Assembly: GCA_003339605.1 (NCBI GenBank)
Contig: QOVW01000002.1
Coordinates: 1 to 62,642 of the forward strand
Direction: 5' to 3'
Source of the DNA: Spirobacillus cienkowskii
GTDB lineage: Bacteria > Bdellovibrionota_B > Oligoflexia > Silvanigrellales > Silvanigrellaceae
DNA: 62,642 bases
Position 1 is the stretch's first letter. Each line of letters starts with the position of its first letter. The notes beneath the pieces were generated by a model. It was not told the origin of the DNA and did not search any database. It saw only the letters and a program-made list of their open reading frames with translations. The translations under genes were made by a program, and so were the position numbers. Positions 19,496 through 27,629 of the stretch are shown here, one piece after another.

Positions 19496-21177
19496 CCTGA
19501 GTTTGCCTCCTCTTGCAAAATTGATAATGCAATTTTTGAATCAGAAAAAGAAATTTTATTTTCGCCTATAATTTGATAGTTTTCATGACCTTTTCCTGCT
19601 ATAATAACAAAATCATTTGCGGTAGCAATCTGAATTGCATATTTAATGGCTGCTTTTCTATCAACATATTTAAAACAATTTTTTAAATTTTGAATACCAA
19701 AGCAAATGTCGGCAATAATTTTAACAGGATCTTCGGTTCGTGGGTTGTCAGAGGTTATTATTACCAGATCAGATAATTCTGAGGCAATTTTGCCCATAAT
19801 AGGTCTTTTCGTTGCATCACGATCTCCGCCGCAACCAAAAACTGTAATGAGTTTGCCTTTACTTGTGTTTTTTAAAATATCTCTGCAGGTTTTTAGTACT
19901 TTTTCTAATGCATCTGGCGTGTGTGCGTAGTCAACAATCACAGTTGGGTGATTAGTCAATGATTTATCAGAAAGTGTGACGACTTCAAGTCTACCTGATA
20001 CGTTTTTAATATTGCTAATTTTTTTTGTAATTTCTGCTAAAGAAAATCCACTATTTAACTGAGTTGCTAGAGCACAAAGTAAATTGTCAAATTGAAAGCT
20101 ACCAATTAGAGAAGATTTAAAAGAACTTTGTGCAATTAGGCCACTTTTACCATAAAGTTCAATTAAACCAGAAATCCCAGAAAAACTTGATAAAGAATTG
20201 TTAACAATTAAAAATTTAACTTCTTTAAATTTTGTTGAAAATTTTTCAAAGAAAATTTTTAATGTATTTTTTGAACCAATACCTATTAATTTTCTTTTTT
20301 TTCCTATTGCTGAATCAGCAAAATTCTCCCAATAATCATTATTTGTACAAATTATTGCAGTACCATTATTCTTTAGTTTATTTTTAAATAATAACAGTTT
20401 TGCGTTAAGATAATTATGCATATTTTTATGATAATCTAAATGATCTTGGGTTAAATTTGTAAAAATTGCCACATCAACTTTTACGTTACCTAGTCTATTT
20501 TCATTTAAACCATGTGATGTGGCTTCCATTATAATTTTATTAGTATTAATTTTGTGTGCTAAATTTAAAATTTGTAGCAGCATTGGATAGTCGGGTGTAG
20601 TTACATGTGATGAATCCAAAATCTGATTTTTGTATTGAATTCCAAAAGTACCAATTCTGATAGTATCTTCATTATTTATTTCGTGTATTAATTGTGAAGT
20701 CAGTTGCACTACCGATGTTTTTCCATTTGTTCCTGTTACGGCAATAATAGATAAGTTTTTGGATTTACTAAGGTAGTAATTTTCAAAAACTGCGTAAATT
20801 GAGTTTTCAACATCTTTTACGTTTATAAAATATTTGTTACTTATAATTTTAGATACCCAATCTGACGCATACTTTTTCTTTTCTGCTATAAAAATCAATC
20901 TTTCATGATTTCCTACAAAATAGTTTTTGCTGGCTAATATATCTTCGACCATTTGATGACCATCAAATTTTTCTCCATGCCTTGAAAAATAAATAAAAGA
21001 ATCTTTTTTTATGTTATTACTATAATATTTATTAATGTCCTTAGAATTAATAAATATGTTAAACATTTTTTTTGTTTGAGAGATTTTTTTAGAGTTTGTA
21101 AGATTGTTTTTTTGAAGAATTTTAAATAATTTTTCAAGACTGATTTTTAAATTCTCTATTTTAAAACTAGAACTCAT
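19492..21177 (-). CDS. murE: UDP-MurNAc-tripeptide synthetase
   Basis: MurE adds the third amino acid, usually meso-diaminopimelate in Gram-negative bacteria, to UDP-MurNAc-L-Ala-D-Glu. It has the ATP loop AVTGTNGKTSVV, the region VDYAHTPDALEKVL, and DNPRTEDP near the C-terminus. DNPR is the motif associated with diaminopimelate rather than lysine, so the wall is probably DAP type. At 561 residues it is longer than usual, mainly through a Lys/Asn-rich N-terminus. It lies 20 bases downstream of ftsI and is coupled to mraY. Confidence 0.95.
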   Translation of the reverse strand: MSSSFKIENLKISLEKLFKILQKNNLTNSKKISQTKKMFNIFINSKDINKYYSNNIKKDSFIYFSRHGEKFDGHQMVEDILASKNYFVGNHERLIFIAEKKKYASDWVSKIISNKYFINVKDVENSIYAVFENYYLSKSKNLSIIAVTGTNGKTSVVQLTSQLIHEINNEDTIRIGTFGIQYKNQILDSSHVTTPDYPMLLQILNLAHKINTNKIIMEATSHGLNENRLGNVKVDVAIFTNLTQDHLDYHKNMHNYLNAKLLLFKNKLKNNGTAIICTNNDYWENFADSAIGKKRKLIGIGSKNTLKIFFEKFSTKFKEVKFLIVNNSLSSFSGISGLIELYGKSGLIAQSSFKSSLIGSFQFDNLLCALATQLNSGFSLAEITKKISNIKNVSGRLEVVTLSDKSLTNHPTVIVDYAHTPDALEKVLKTCRDILKNTSKGKLITVFGCGGDRDATKRPIMGKIASELSDLVIITSDNPRTEDPVKIIADICFGIQNLKNCFKYVDRKAAIKYAIQIATANDFVIIAGKGHENYQIIGENKISFSDSKIALSILQEEANSG

Positions 21178-21197
21178 TAGATATAATATTCCTTGAT

Positions 21198-23042
21198 TTA
21201 TCTTAATATAAGATCATTCTTGTCAATAGCTGTTTTAATAATTTTTTGAGAATTTTGGTTTTTAAGGTAAGAATTTTTATACTCAGTCATTTTATAAATG
21301 CCTCTTGAATTAAGATAATGGACAGTTTTTTTACCAATTTCAGAAAACACGGGACCTGCGAGTAAACCTCCATAAGCGGGTCTTATACCAGCCTCATCAA
21401 TAACCACAACTATGACAAGTTTGGGATCATTAGAAGGAATTATTCCTTCAAAAACAGCAGTTCTTCCAGAATAAGCTCGATCTTTTGTAGACCAAATTTG
21501 GGCAGTACCTGTTTTTCCTGCCACAAGAATTCCAGGAATTCTTGCTTGAGCTCCAGTACCTCCCTCTTCTTCAACAACAGATTTCAGCATTTGTGAAATT
21601 AATTTGCATGTTTTTGGATTTATAATTTGTAAAGGCGGGCCAATTGGTTCTGTTTGACCTAGAGGATCAACAGCTATTAAATTTACTCCCCGATCTTTAC
21701 CTCCTCCTACAATAATCGAAAGTGCATGAGCGAGTTGTAAAGGAGAGATCGCAAATCCTTGTCCAAATGACATATTTGCAAAGTTGAGTTCTTTCCATGT
21801 ATTTGTTTTTTTTATTCTGCCCGCCCATTCTCCAGGAAGCCCTGTGCCAGGAGATCTGCCAAATCCAATTTTCATTAACGAGTCATAAAAAATTTCTTTT
21901 CCCATTTTTTGGACAACTTTATAAACCCCAATATTACTGCTATACTTTAAGATTTCTTCTGGAGTGAGCCAATCATAAGGGTGGGTGTCGTGAATGGCGC
22001 CTCCTGGTAAATTCATTTTGCCTTTTTCAACAAAGATTTTGCTATCAGGTTTTATAATTCCAAGATCAAGAGCTTTGGCAATCCACATGGGCTTTACCAC
22101 TGAACCCAACTCAATTGCATCCATTACGGGTCTAAATCTTCTTGCATCTGGATTATTTTCTGGAGGATTATTTAAGTCATAATAAGGCCAACTCGCTATT
22201 GCTAATATTTCGCCTGTTTTTACGTCCATGACAATTGCACTACCACCTTTTGCATCAGCTTTGATCACTCCATTTTTTAGTGCATTTTGAGTAATCTCCT
22301 GAATTGAAAGATCTATTGATAATTTAAGGTTAGGTACTTTTTGATCAGGCTTAGAGGCGTGATTTGGAGTGACCATGACTAATCGTCCTCTTGCATCTTT
22401 CATGACATCTAATTTTATAGGTTTCATATTTAATCTTGAATCATATATTTTTTCTATACCCTCAAGACCATGACCTTCTGCCCCTACAAATCCAATAAGT
22501 TGAGCTGCGAGTTCTTTTTCGGGGTATACTCTTTTGTGTTCATCTACGACACCAACAAAATCTTGCCATTTTTTTAAAGATCCAATTCTTGCTGCTTCAT
22601 CGTAATTAATTTGCCGCTTAAGCCAGATAAAATTTCTTTTATCATTTTTATAAGCTTTTAAAGTATTAAATGGAATTTGTAGCTGATCAGCAAGACTTTT
22701 TATTAAATTATTGTCATTTGGCATTTTTTTATTGAGAAGATAGATGCTTGGTTTTGTAATACTAACAGCTAGGACGCGGCCATTTCGATCTGTTATTGTG
22801 GCTCTAGGTAAGGACATAGTTAAGTTGGTCTCAAATTGTTTGTTCCCTTTTTCGATAAGCTTTGAGCGAAGTGGTGTTGGAAAAAATGTGATCCATGCAT
22901 AGCGAATTAGTATCAAAATTAAACAAAGGTAGTACAACCAGCCCAATAAATGAGCTCGCAAGCTAAAATTTGGGATTTTTCTTAAATTTTTATAATTAAA
23001 ATAATTTTTAATATTATTTAATAAAATAAGTACTTTTCCCAC
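21198..23042 (-). CDS. ftsI: Septal peptidoglycan transpeptidase (PBP3)
   Basis: FtsI is the class B penicillin-binding protein that cross-links septal peptidoglycan. It has one membrane anchor (about 35-53), a dimerisation/pedestal domain, and a transpeptidase domain with SVVK at 314-317 (catalytic serine), SSN at 368-370 and KTGT at 510-513. There is no PASTA domain. Translation starts at GTG 23042, since no ATG is in frame nearby; an AGG lies eight bases upstream. Its neighbours ftsL and murE fix its identity over other class B PBPs. Confidence 0.95.
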   Translation of the reverse strand: MGKVLILLNNIKNYFNYKNLRKIPNFSLRAHLLGWLYYLCLILILIRYAWITFFPTPLRSKLIEKGNKQFETNLTMSLPRATITDRNGRVLAVSITKPSIYLLNKKMPNDNNLIKSLADQLQIPFNTLKAYKNDKRNFIWLKRQINYDEAARIGSLKKWQDFVGVVDEHKRVYPEKELAAQLIGFVGAEGHGLEGIEKIYDSRLNMKPIKLDVMKDARGRLVMVTPNHASKPDQKVPNLKLSIDLSIQEITQNALKNGVIKADAKGGSAIVMDVKTGEILAIASWPYYDLNNPPENNPDARRFRPVMDAIELGSVVKPMWIAKALDLGIIKPDSKIFVEKGKMNLPGGAIHDTHPYDWLTPEEILKYSSNIGVYKVVQKMGKEIFYDSLMKIGFGRSPGTGLPGEWAGRIKKTNTWKELNFANMSFGQGFAISPLQLAHALSIIVGGGKDRGVNLIAVDPLGQTEPIGPPLQIINPKTCKLISQMLKSVVEEEGGTGAQARIPGILVAGKTGTAQIWSTKDRAYSGRTAVFEGIIPSNDPKLVIVVVIDEAGIRPAYGGLLAGPVFSEIGKKTVHYLNSRGIYKMTEYKNSYLKNQNSQKIIKTAIDKNDLILR

Positions 23043-23054
23043 ATTTAATACCTG

Positions 23055-23354
23055 CTAATTATTATTTTTTTCAATCCTTAAAACTCGTTTTGGATCAGGT
23101 AATATGTACTTTGGTTTTCCGCTTAAATCTTTTTGGCTTAATAGATTTTCTCGAACAGTTCTTTCTGTGGCTGCAAGATCAGAAAGTAGCTCTACTTGGC
23201 GCTGGCGAATTAATTTTTCTTTTGCTTTTAAAGCTGCGATTTCATAACCAACAGAATAGGTTTTAGATCTCATTGTTATAACAATAACTCCTACAAGTAT
23301 TGTTAAGAAAATAATTGCAATAATTGCATCAAATCCCTTAAGTAATTGGAGCAC
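23055..23354 (-). CDS. ftsL: Cell division protein FtsL
   Basis: This small protein (99 residues) has one N-terminal membrane segment (about 9-28) followed by a heptad-rich helix (AALKAKEKLIRQRQVELLSD). It ends with LPDPKRVLRI. FtsL forms a complex with FtsQ and FtsB and activates FtsWI. Sequence similarity in this family is weak, so the call rests on topology, size and its place between rsmH and ftsI. It starts at GTG 23354, seven bases after GGAGGG at the end of rsmH. Confidence 0.82.
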   Translation of the reverse strand: MLQLLKGFDAIIAIIFLTILVGVIVITMRSKTYSVGYEIAALKAKEKLIRQRQVELLSDLAATERTVRENLLSQKDLSGKPKYILPDPKRVLRIEKNNN

Positions 23355-23357
23355 ACG

Positions 23358-24431
23358 CTAACCCTCCAAGTTTCGTGAAAATTCAAAACAACGTAGTCTT
23401 GCCGAACGAGAACGTACATTGCATTCATATTCGTGTTGCGAAACTGTAATTCCGCCTCTTGGAATCTCTTTTCCAAATCCTTTATGATTATTTTCTTCTA
23501 AATGGAGTTGAATATGCAAGGGCAAATGAAAATCTTTTTTATTTTTAGAGTTTTCCTTGAGATTTTTTCCCTTTTGCCAGTTTCTCATTGCATGTTTTAC
23601 CAATCTATCCTCTAAGGAGTGAAATGATATAAATGCTGTTTTGCCATATTGATGCATAATCTGAGGAATATCTTGAAGCAGCTTTTCAATAGATTCAAGT
23701 TCTTTATTAACTTCAATACGAAGTGCTTGAAAAGCTCTAGTTGCAGGGTGAGTTCTGCTATTGGTATAGCCTAAAACTCTTCTAATGTATTCGGCTAATT
23801 CTTTGGTGCTTTGTAAAGGTAATCGTTGTATTTTTCGATCTTCAATAATTGCTTTAGATAGTTTTCTTGATTTTGGTTCTTCTCCATATTCAAAGAATAT
23901 TCTTGTAAGCTCTGCTTCTGAATAATTTAATAAAATATCTAATGCAGACTCTCTTAATGTTGTATCCATGCGCATATCAATAGGGCCATCATGATACATT
24001 GAAAATCCTCTGCTGCTTATATCTAGTTGAGGAGAGCTGACTCCAAAATCAGCTAATAAACCGTGTATTTTACAGTTTTTAAAATCATTTTCGAGCACGC
24101 TTTTAACATACATAAAGTTTTTGTTTATCAAATAATAATTTAAGTTAGAATATTTGTCTTTTAATTTTTTAAGTTTTTCGTTTGCAAAATTTAATGCAAA
24201 TATATCTTGATCAAATCCAATTAAATTAAGGTTATATTGCTTATAATTTTGAGAATTTAAAATAAATTCAATAAGGTATTCTGAGTGACCAGCGCCACCA
24301 ATAGTTGCATCGACAAAATATAAATCATTATTTTTATCGTTATCTAAAGATGAAATAAGGTTATTACTAGGCAATATATTCTCAACAGTTTCTTTTTTTA
24401 AAACGGTAGTGTGAACAAAATTATTATTCAT
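23358..24431 (-). CDS. rsmH: 16S rRNA (cytosine-1402-N4)-methyltransferase
   Basis: RsmH (MraW) methylates C1402 of 16S rRNA with S-adenosylmethionine. Motifs are DATIGGAGHSE for cofactor binding, LADFGVSSPQLD, RTHPATRAFQALRI and FISFHSLEDRLVK. At 357 residues it is longer than the usual 310 because of Lys/Asn-rich insertions. AAGGAG precedes the ATG. It is the first gene of the dcw cluster here; the mraZ regulator that commonly precedes it is absent. Confidence 0.96.
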   Translation of the reverse strand: MNNNFVHTTVLKKETVENILPSNNLISSLDNDKNNDLYFVDATIGGAGHSEYLIEFILNSQNYKQYNLNLIGFDQDIFALNFANEKLKKLKDKYSNLNYYLINKNFMYVKSVLENDFKNCKIHGLLADFGVSSPQLDISSRGFSMYHDGPIDMRMDTTLRESALDILLNYSEAELTRIFFEYGEEPKSRKLSKAIIEDRKIQRLPLQSTKELAEYIRRVLGYTNSRTHPATRAFQALRIEVNKELESIEKLLQDIPQIMHQYGKTAFISFHSLEDRLVKHAMRNWQKGKNLKENSKNKKDFHLPLHIQLHLEENNHKGFGKEIPRGGITVSQHEYECNVRSRSARLRCFEFSRNLEG

Positions 24432-24464
24432 AAAACTCCTTAAATATAAATTATTCTATTAATT

Positions 24465-24492
24465 TAAATAACTTATCTGTATATTTAGTCAA
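24465..24492 (-). promoter_or_regulatory. Candidate sigma-70 promoter of the dcw cluster
   Basis: On the minus strand TTGACT (24492-24487) and TATTTA (24470-24465) are separated by 16 bases. The transcript would start about 25 bases before rsmH. It lies in the divergent region between rsmH and the LysM lipoprotein gene. The match is moderate and the DNA is AT-rich, so chance is possible. Confidence 0.4.
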
Positions 24493-24604
24493 AAACCTGG
24501 CACTCAATTAAATGCCTAAACTATTCAACTTCAATATTTACGGGCCGATAATGACCATGTAACAGAAGTTAATTGAATAATAATGTGCCATGAAGGTAAA
24601 TAAT

Positions 24605-25348
24605 ATGCAAAAGAAGGCTATTATGCTTACAACTTTAAAAAAAATTATCTTAATTTTTTTAGCTACTTTCATTGTGATTTCGTGTAGTACAACCACTACC
24701 ACATCTGATGAGCAGCCTAATGTTGTAAATAGTGTTCAAGCATCAGAACCTGAACAACAAGAAAAAAAAGTAGCCATCTCTTTAGACTATTCTGAAGGCT
24801 TAGTGCCTCCAACTAATCAGGGAGTACTAATGCCATATTATGTTCAGGATGGAGATAATTTAATTAAAATAGCAAAGAAAATTTATGGTGATAGAAAGCT
24901 TTGGAAAAAAATATCAGAAATTAATAATTTAATTGATCCCCACAAAATTTATGCTGGAGACGTTATATATTACGAAGCAAATGAGCAATCAAAACTTTTT
25001 GCCCAAACTTATGAAGGTGCTCCAAAAGCAAAAATTATTGTTAAAAAGGGTGATACTTTAACAAAAATTTCAAAAGTAATTTATGGGAAAACTAAAGACT
25101 GGAGAGTTTTGTGGAAAGAAAACCCTCATATTTTAAATCCCGATAAAATTAAAGAAGGTGTCGAAATTTACTTTAGATCTAAAGTAATTACATCTCATGC
25201 GTATTCAATTATTAATTTAAATAATAATATTAAAAATTTAGAATTAAAAAACAAGCAAAGTGATGAGAAAAAAACGTCAATGATAAATAAAGAATATCTT
25301 GAAAAAATTGATAAGGATAAAGAAGAAATTAATCTAAATAAAGATTAA
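24605..25348 (+). CDS. Lipoprotein with two LysM domains
   Basis: This is an envelope protein of about 247 residues. A signal sequence (LKKIILIFLATFIVISC) ends in a lipobox with Cys about 27, so it should be lipid-anchored. Two LysM peptidoglycan-binding domains follow (about 80-125, YYVQDGDNLIKIAKKIYGD; and about 143-190, VKKGDTLTKISKVIYGKT), then a charged tail. An ATG at 24590 is in frame, but AAGG eight bases before 24605 favours the second ATG. It diverges from the dcw cluster and ends four bases from the convergent murU. No catalytic domain is present, so it is probably structural or a scaffold. Confidence 0.85.
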   Translation: MQKKAIMLTTLKKIILIFLATFIVISCSTTTTTSDEQPNVVNSVQASEPEQQEKKVAISLDYSEGLVPPTNQGVLMPYYVQDGDNLIKIAKKIYGDRKLWKKISEINNLIDPHKIYAGDVIYYEANEQSKLFAQTYEGAPKAKIIVKKGDTLTKISKVIYGKTKDWRVLWKENPHILNPDKIKEGVEIYFRSKVITSHAYSIINLNNNIKNLELKNKQSDEKKTSMINKEYLEKIDKDKEEINLNKD

Positions 25349-25352
25349 TTTT

Positions 25353-26354
25353 TTACAATAAAAAAGAAAAATTATATTCGGTTTGATTACTATCAAAATT
25401 AAAAATTTTTTTTGATGATAAATTGCTATCTATATCTCTAAAAGAAATAAGAATATTGTTAGGTGATAATTCTTTTGTTTCGTATAAATTTAATTTATCT
25501 TTAAAAAAATTTGGTGATTGAAAACAATAGTTTATTAAGTTATTTTGAAAATAGTTTTGTTTTTTAGGTTTTAATTTGTTTTCAAAAAAGTTAAGACATT
25601 CTTTGTAACTTTTAGGTGTACCAATATCAAACCAGTACTTATTTTTAGGATAGTTTAAATTTATAACTTTTTTATCTTGTGTTATTGCATTTTTGTAATA
25701 AATTTCAATGCTAGACTTTTTTTCGATTGGTACTTGATTTAATAATTCATAGCCAATTATTTGGTGATTTGTAAATACAGTTGCGGTGCTTGCATTTTTT
25801 AATAAGAAATTTTCTCCAAATCCTTGAATATAATTTGAGTCTTTAGAAATCCATGTAGTATCTTTTCTTGGAAAATTAATTTTTTTTGTGCACATTAATG
25901 CATAATCTTCGCAATTTTTATTTTGCCATGCTTTAATCATTTGTTGAATTGGAAAATTTGCAATAATGTCACCAGATACAACGATGACATTTCGTTTTGA
26001 ATTTTTCTTATTATTTTTTGATAATTCATGAAAAATTCTAGCAATTCCTCCTCCTGTTTCAAGTATTTCTTCTTCATAAAAAAATTCAATACGAGCAGGA
26101 TCGTAACCATAAAATTTTGCCGCAAGAATAATCTCTTGTTTTGTAATATGATCTAAATAATGTGTATTACAATAGACTTTTGGAAAGCCAAACTTAAAAA
26201 AAATTTCGATATTAATAAATGCAGCTGGCTTATTAATTATTGGACAAACAACTTTAGGAATATAGTTTGTTAATGGCTTTAGACGAGTTCCAAAACCAGC
26301 ACACAAAACAATTGGGATAAATTTGTCAATTTCAGTTTTACTAACGCTAGTCAT
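25353..26354 (-). CDS. murU: MurNAc-1-phosphate uridylyltransferase-like protein
   Basis: The nucleotidyltransferase fold is clear: the N-terminus has PIVLCAGFGTRLKPLT followed by PKVVCPI, the pyrophosphorylase signature. The central part shows VVSGDIIANF, and KYWFDIGTPKSYKECL lies near residue 240. The family includes mannose-1-phosphate guanylyltransferases, but the gene next door encodes an AmgK-like sugar kinase. AmgK and MurU together convert MurNAc to UDP-MurNAc in peptidoglycan recycling. The C-terminal 70 residues are Asn/Lys-rich and unlike known enzymes. The MurU assignment is inferred from this pairing. Confidence 0.75.
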   Translation of the reverse strand: MTSVSKTEIDKFIPIVLCAGFGTRLKPLTNYIPKVVCPIINKPAAFINIEIFFKFGFPKVYCNTHYLDHITKQEIILAAKFYGYDPARIEFFYEEEILETGGGIARIFHELSKNNKKNSKRNVIVVSGDIIANFPIQQMIKAWQNKNCEDYALMCTKKINFPRKDTTWISKDSNYIQGFGENFLLKNASTATVFTNHQIIGYELLNQVPIEKKSSIEIYYKNAITQDKKVINLNYPKNKYWFDIGTPKSYKECLNFFENKLKPKKQNYFQNNLINYCFQSPNFFKDKLNLYETKELSPNNILISFRDIDSNLSSKKIFNFDSNQTEYNFSFLL

Positions 26355-26363
26355 AAAAAACCA

Positions 26364-27461
26364 TTATAAATATTTATTTATAAGTTTATCAAGTTTTCTA
26401 GAAAGTTCACCTTCAAATAGATTGTTAATTAAACTATATAAATTTGGAAGCATATGTTTGATATCTGTTTCTTGGTGTACCTGAGCTTCTAAAGATGTTA
26501 GAATTTTAAGGGTATATTGTATGTATTGTAAATAATTATTTTTCCCTTTTTTTGTTGCTAAATATCCAAAACTACCAATGGCTTTTAAATTTCTTTGTAA
26601 ACCCATTAATATTAACTCAAAATTAAAGCTAGTTTCACTAATTGGTGAAAAATTATTTTTTATTCTGATATTATTTAAATTAGTTAAGTAATGTTTAAAA
26701 AAGTGCTTTCTAGTCTCCCATGTTATTTTAACATAACTGTCACGTATCAGGCTTACAACATCATATGAATGAGGACCCATTCTGGCATCTTGAAAGTCTA
26801 TCCAATAAATTTTTTTATCTTTTACCATAATATTTCTAACATGGTAATCTCTATGACAGAGTACTTTTTCGCAATGATCTAATTTTAATGCTAAAAGTCT
26901 AAGATCTTCAAATAATTCTTTGTGACTTTGTTCAGAGATATTAAGGCCCATGAAACCGTTTAAAAAATGAACGACAAAAAAATTAAGCTCATAAAAAAAC
27001 TTATCAAAATCAAAAAATCTTGTTTCCGCTGGATGTTCGATCTTAAAAACTGGATATTGAGCTAGCAGTAACAAATCTAAAGCTTGTTCATAGTATTTTA
27101 AAGTTTCTTGGCAATTAGGGTTATTAATATCAAGATACTCTTCATTAATTAATGAATTTAAGAATATATCGCCAAGATCTTCGGTCCAAATGCAAGAGTT
27201 ATTTTCATCAATTTCTAGTATTTTAGGAATTGGTATATTCATTCTTGTTAAAGCACTATGCATTCCTATCCAGCTAATCGGATCTCCTCCATATCCCCCT
27301 TCCCATTTGGGAAATTGCATGCATAAAGCACTTAGGTTGTTGTCAACTAATCTAAAAAATTTTCTATCGCTTGCATCGCCCGCAATCAGGATCAAGAATG
27401 GTTTTTTATGAATTTCAGGGTGACTGGAATCTTGTATTTTAAAATCTTGAATTCTAAGCAT
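26364..27461 (-). CDS. amgK: AmgK-like N-acetylmuramate kinase
   Basis: This is an aminoglycoside-phosphotransferase-fold kinase of 365 residues. Near the N-terminus GDASDRKFFRL matches the nucleotide-loop region of AmgK proteins. CHRDYHVRNIMV is the catalytic loop (Brenner motif) and IDFQDARMGP the metal-binding loop. In Pseudomonas AmgK phosphorylates MurNAc/GlcNAc at C1 and MurU completes UDP-MurNAc, bypassing the fosfomycin-sensitive route. The gene is nine bases upstream of murU on the same strand. Substrate is inferred from family and pairing. Confidence 0.8.
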   Translation of the reverse strand: MLRIQDFKIQDSSHPEIHKKPFLILIAGDASDRKFFRLVDNNLSALCMQFPKWEGGYGGDPISWIGMHSALTRMNIPIPKILEIDENNSCIWTEDLGDIFLNSLINEEYLDINNPNCQETLKYYEQALDLLLLAQYPVFKIEHPAETRFFDFDKFFYELNFFVVHFLNGFMGLNISEQSHKELFEDLRLLALKLDHCEKVLCHRDYHVRNIMVKDKKIYWIDFQDARMGPHSYDVVSLIRDSYVKITWETRKHFFKHYLTNLNNIRIKNNFSPISETSFNFELILMGLQRNLKAIGSFGYLATKKGKNNYLQYIQYTLKILTSLEAQVHQETDIKHMLPNLYSLINNLFEGELSRKLDKLINKYL

Positions 27462-27629
27462 AGTTTATAATGATTTCCTATGAAGTGAAAGATTTCTTGT
27501 CAAATTATTTCTTTAGCTAATTTGCTTATCTCACAAACAGATAAAGCTATTTGCTGTAACAAGTGATCCATAATTGTAATTGTGTTACAGAGTTGTGTGA
27601 TTCGTCAACCCATTAGAAAGGTTTTTATA

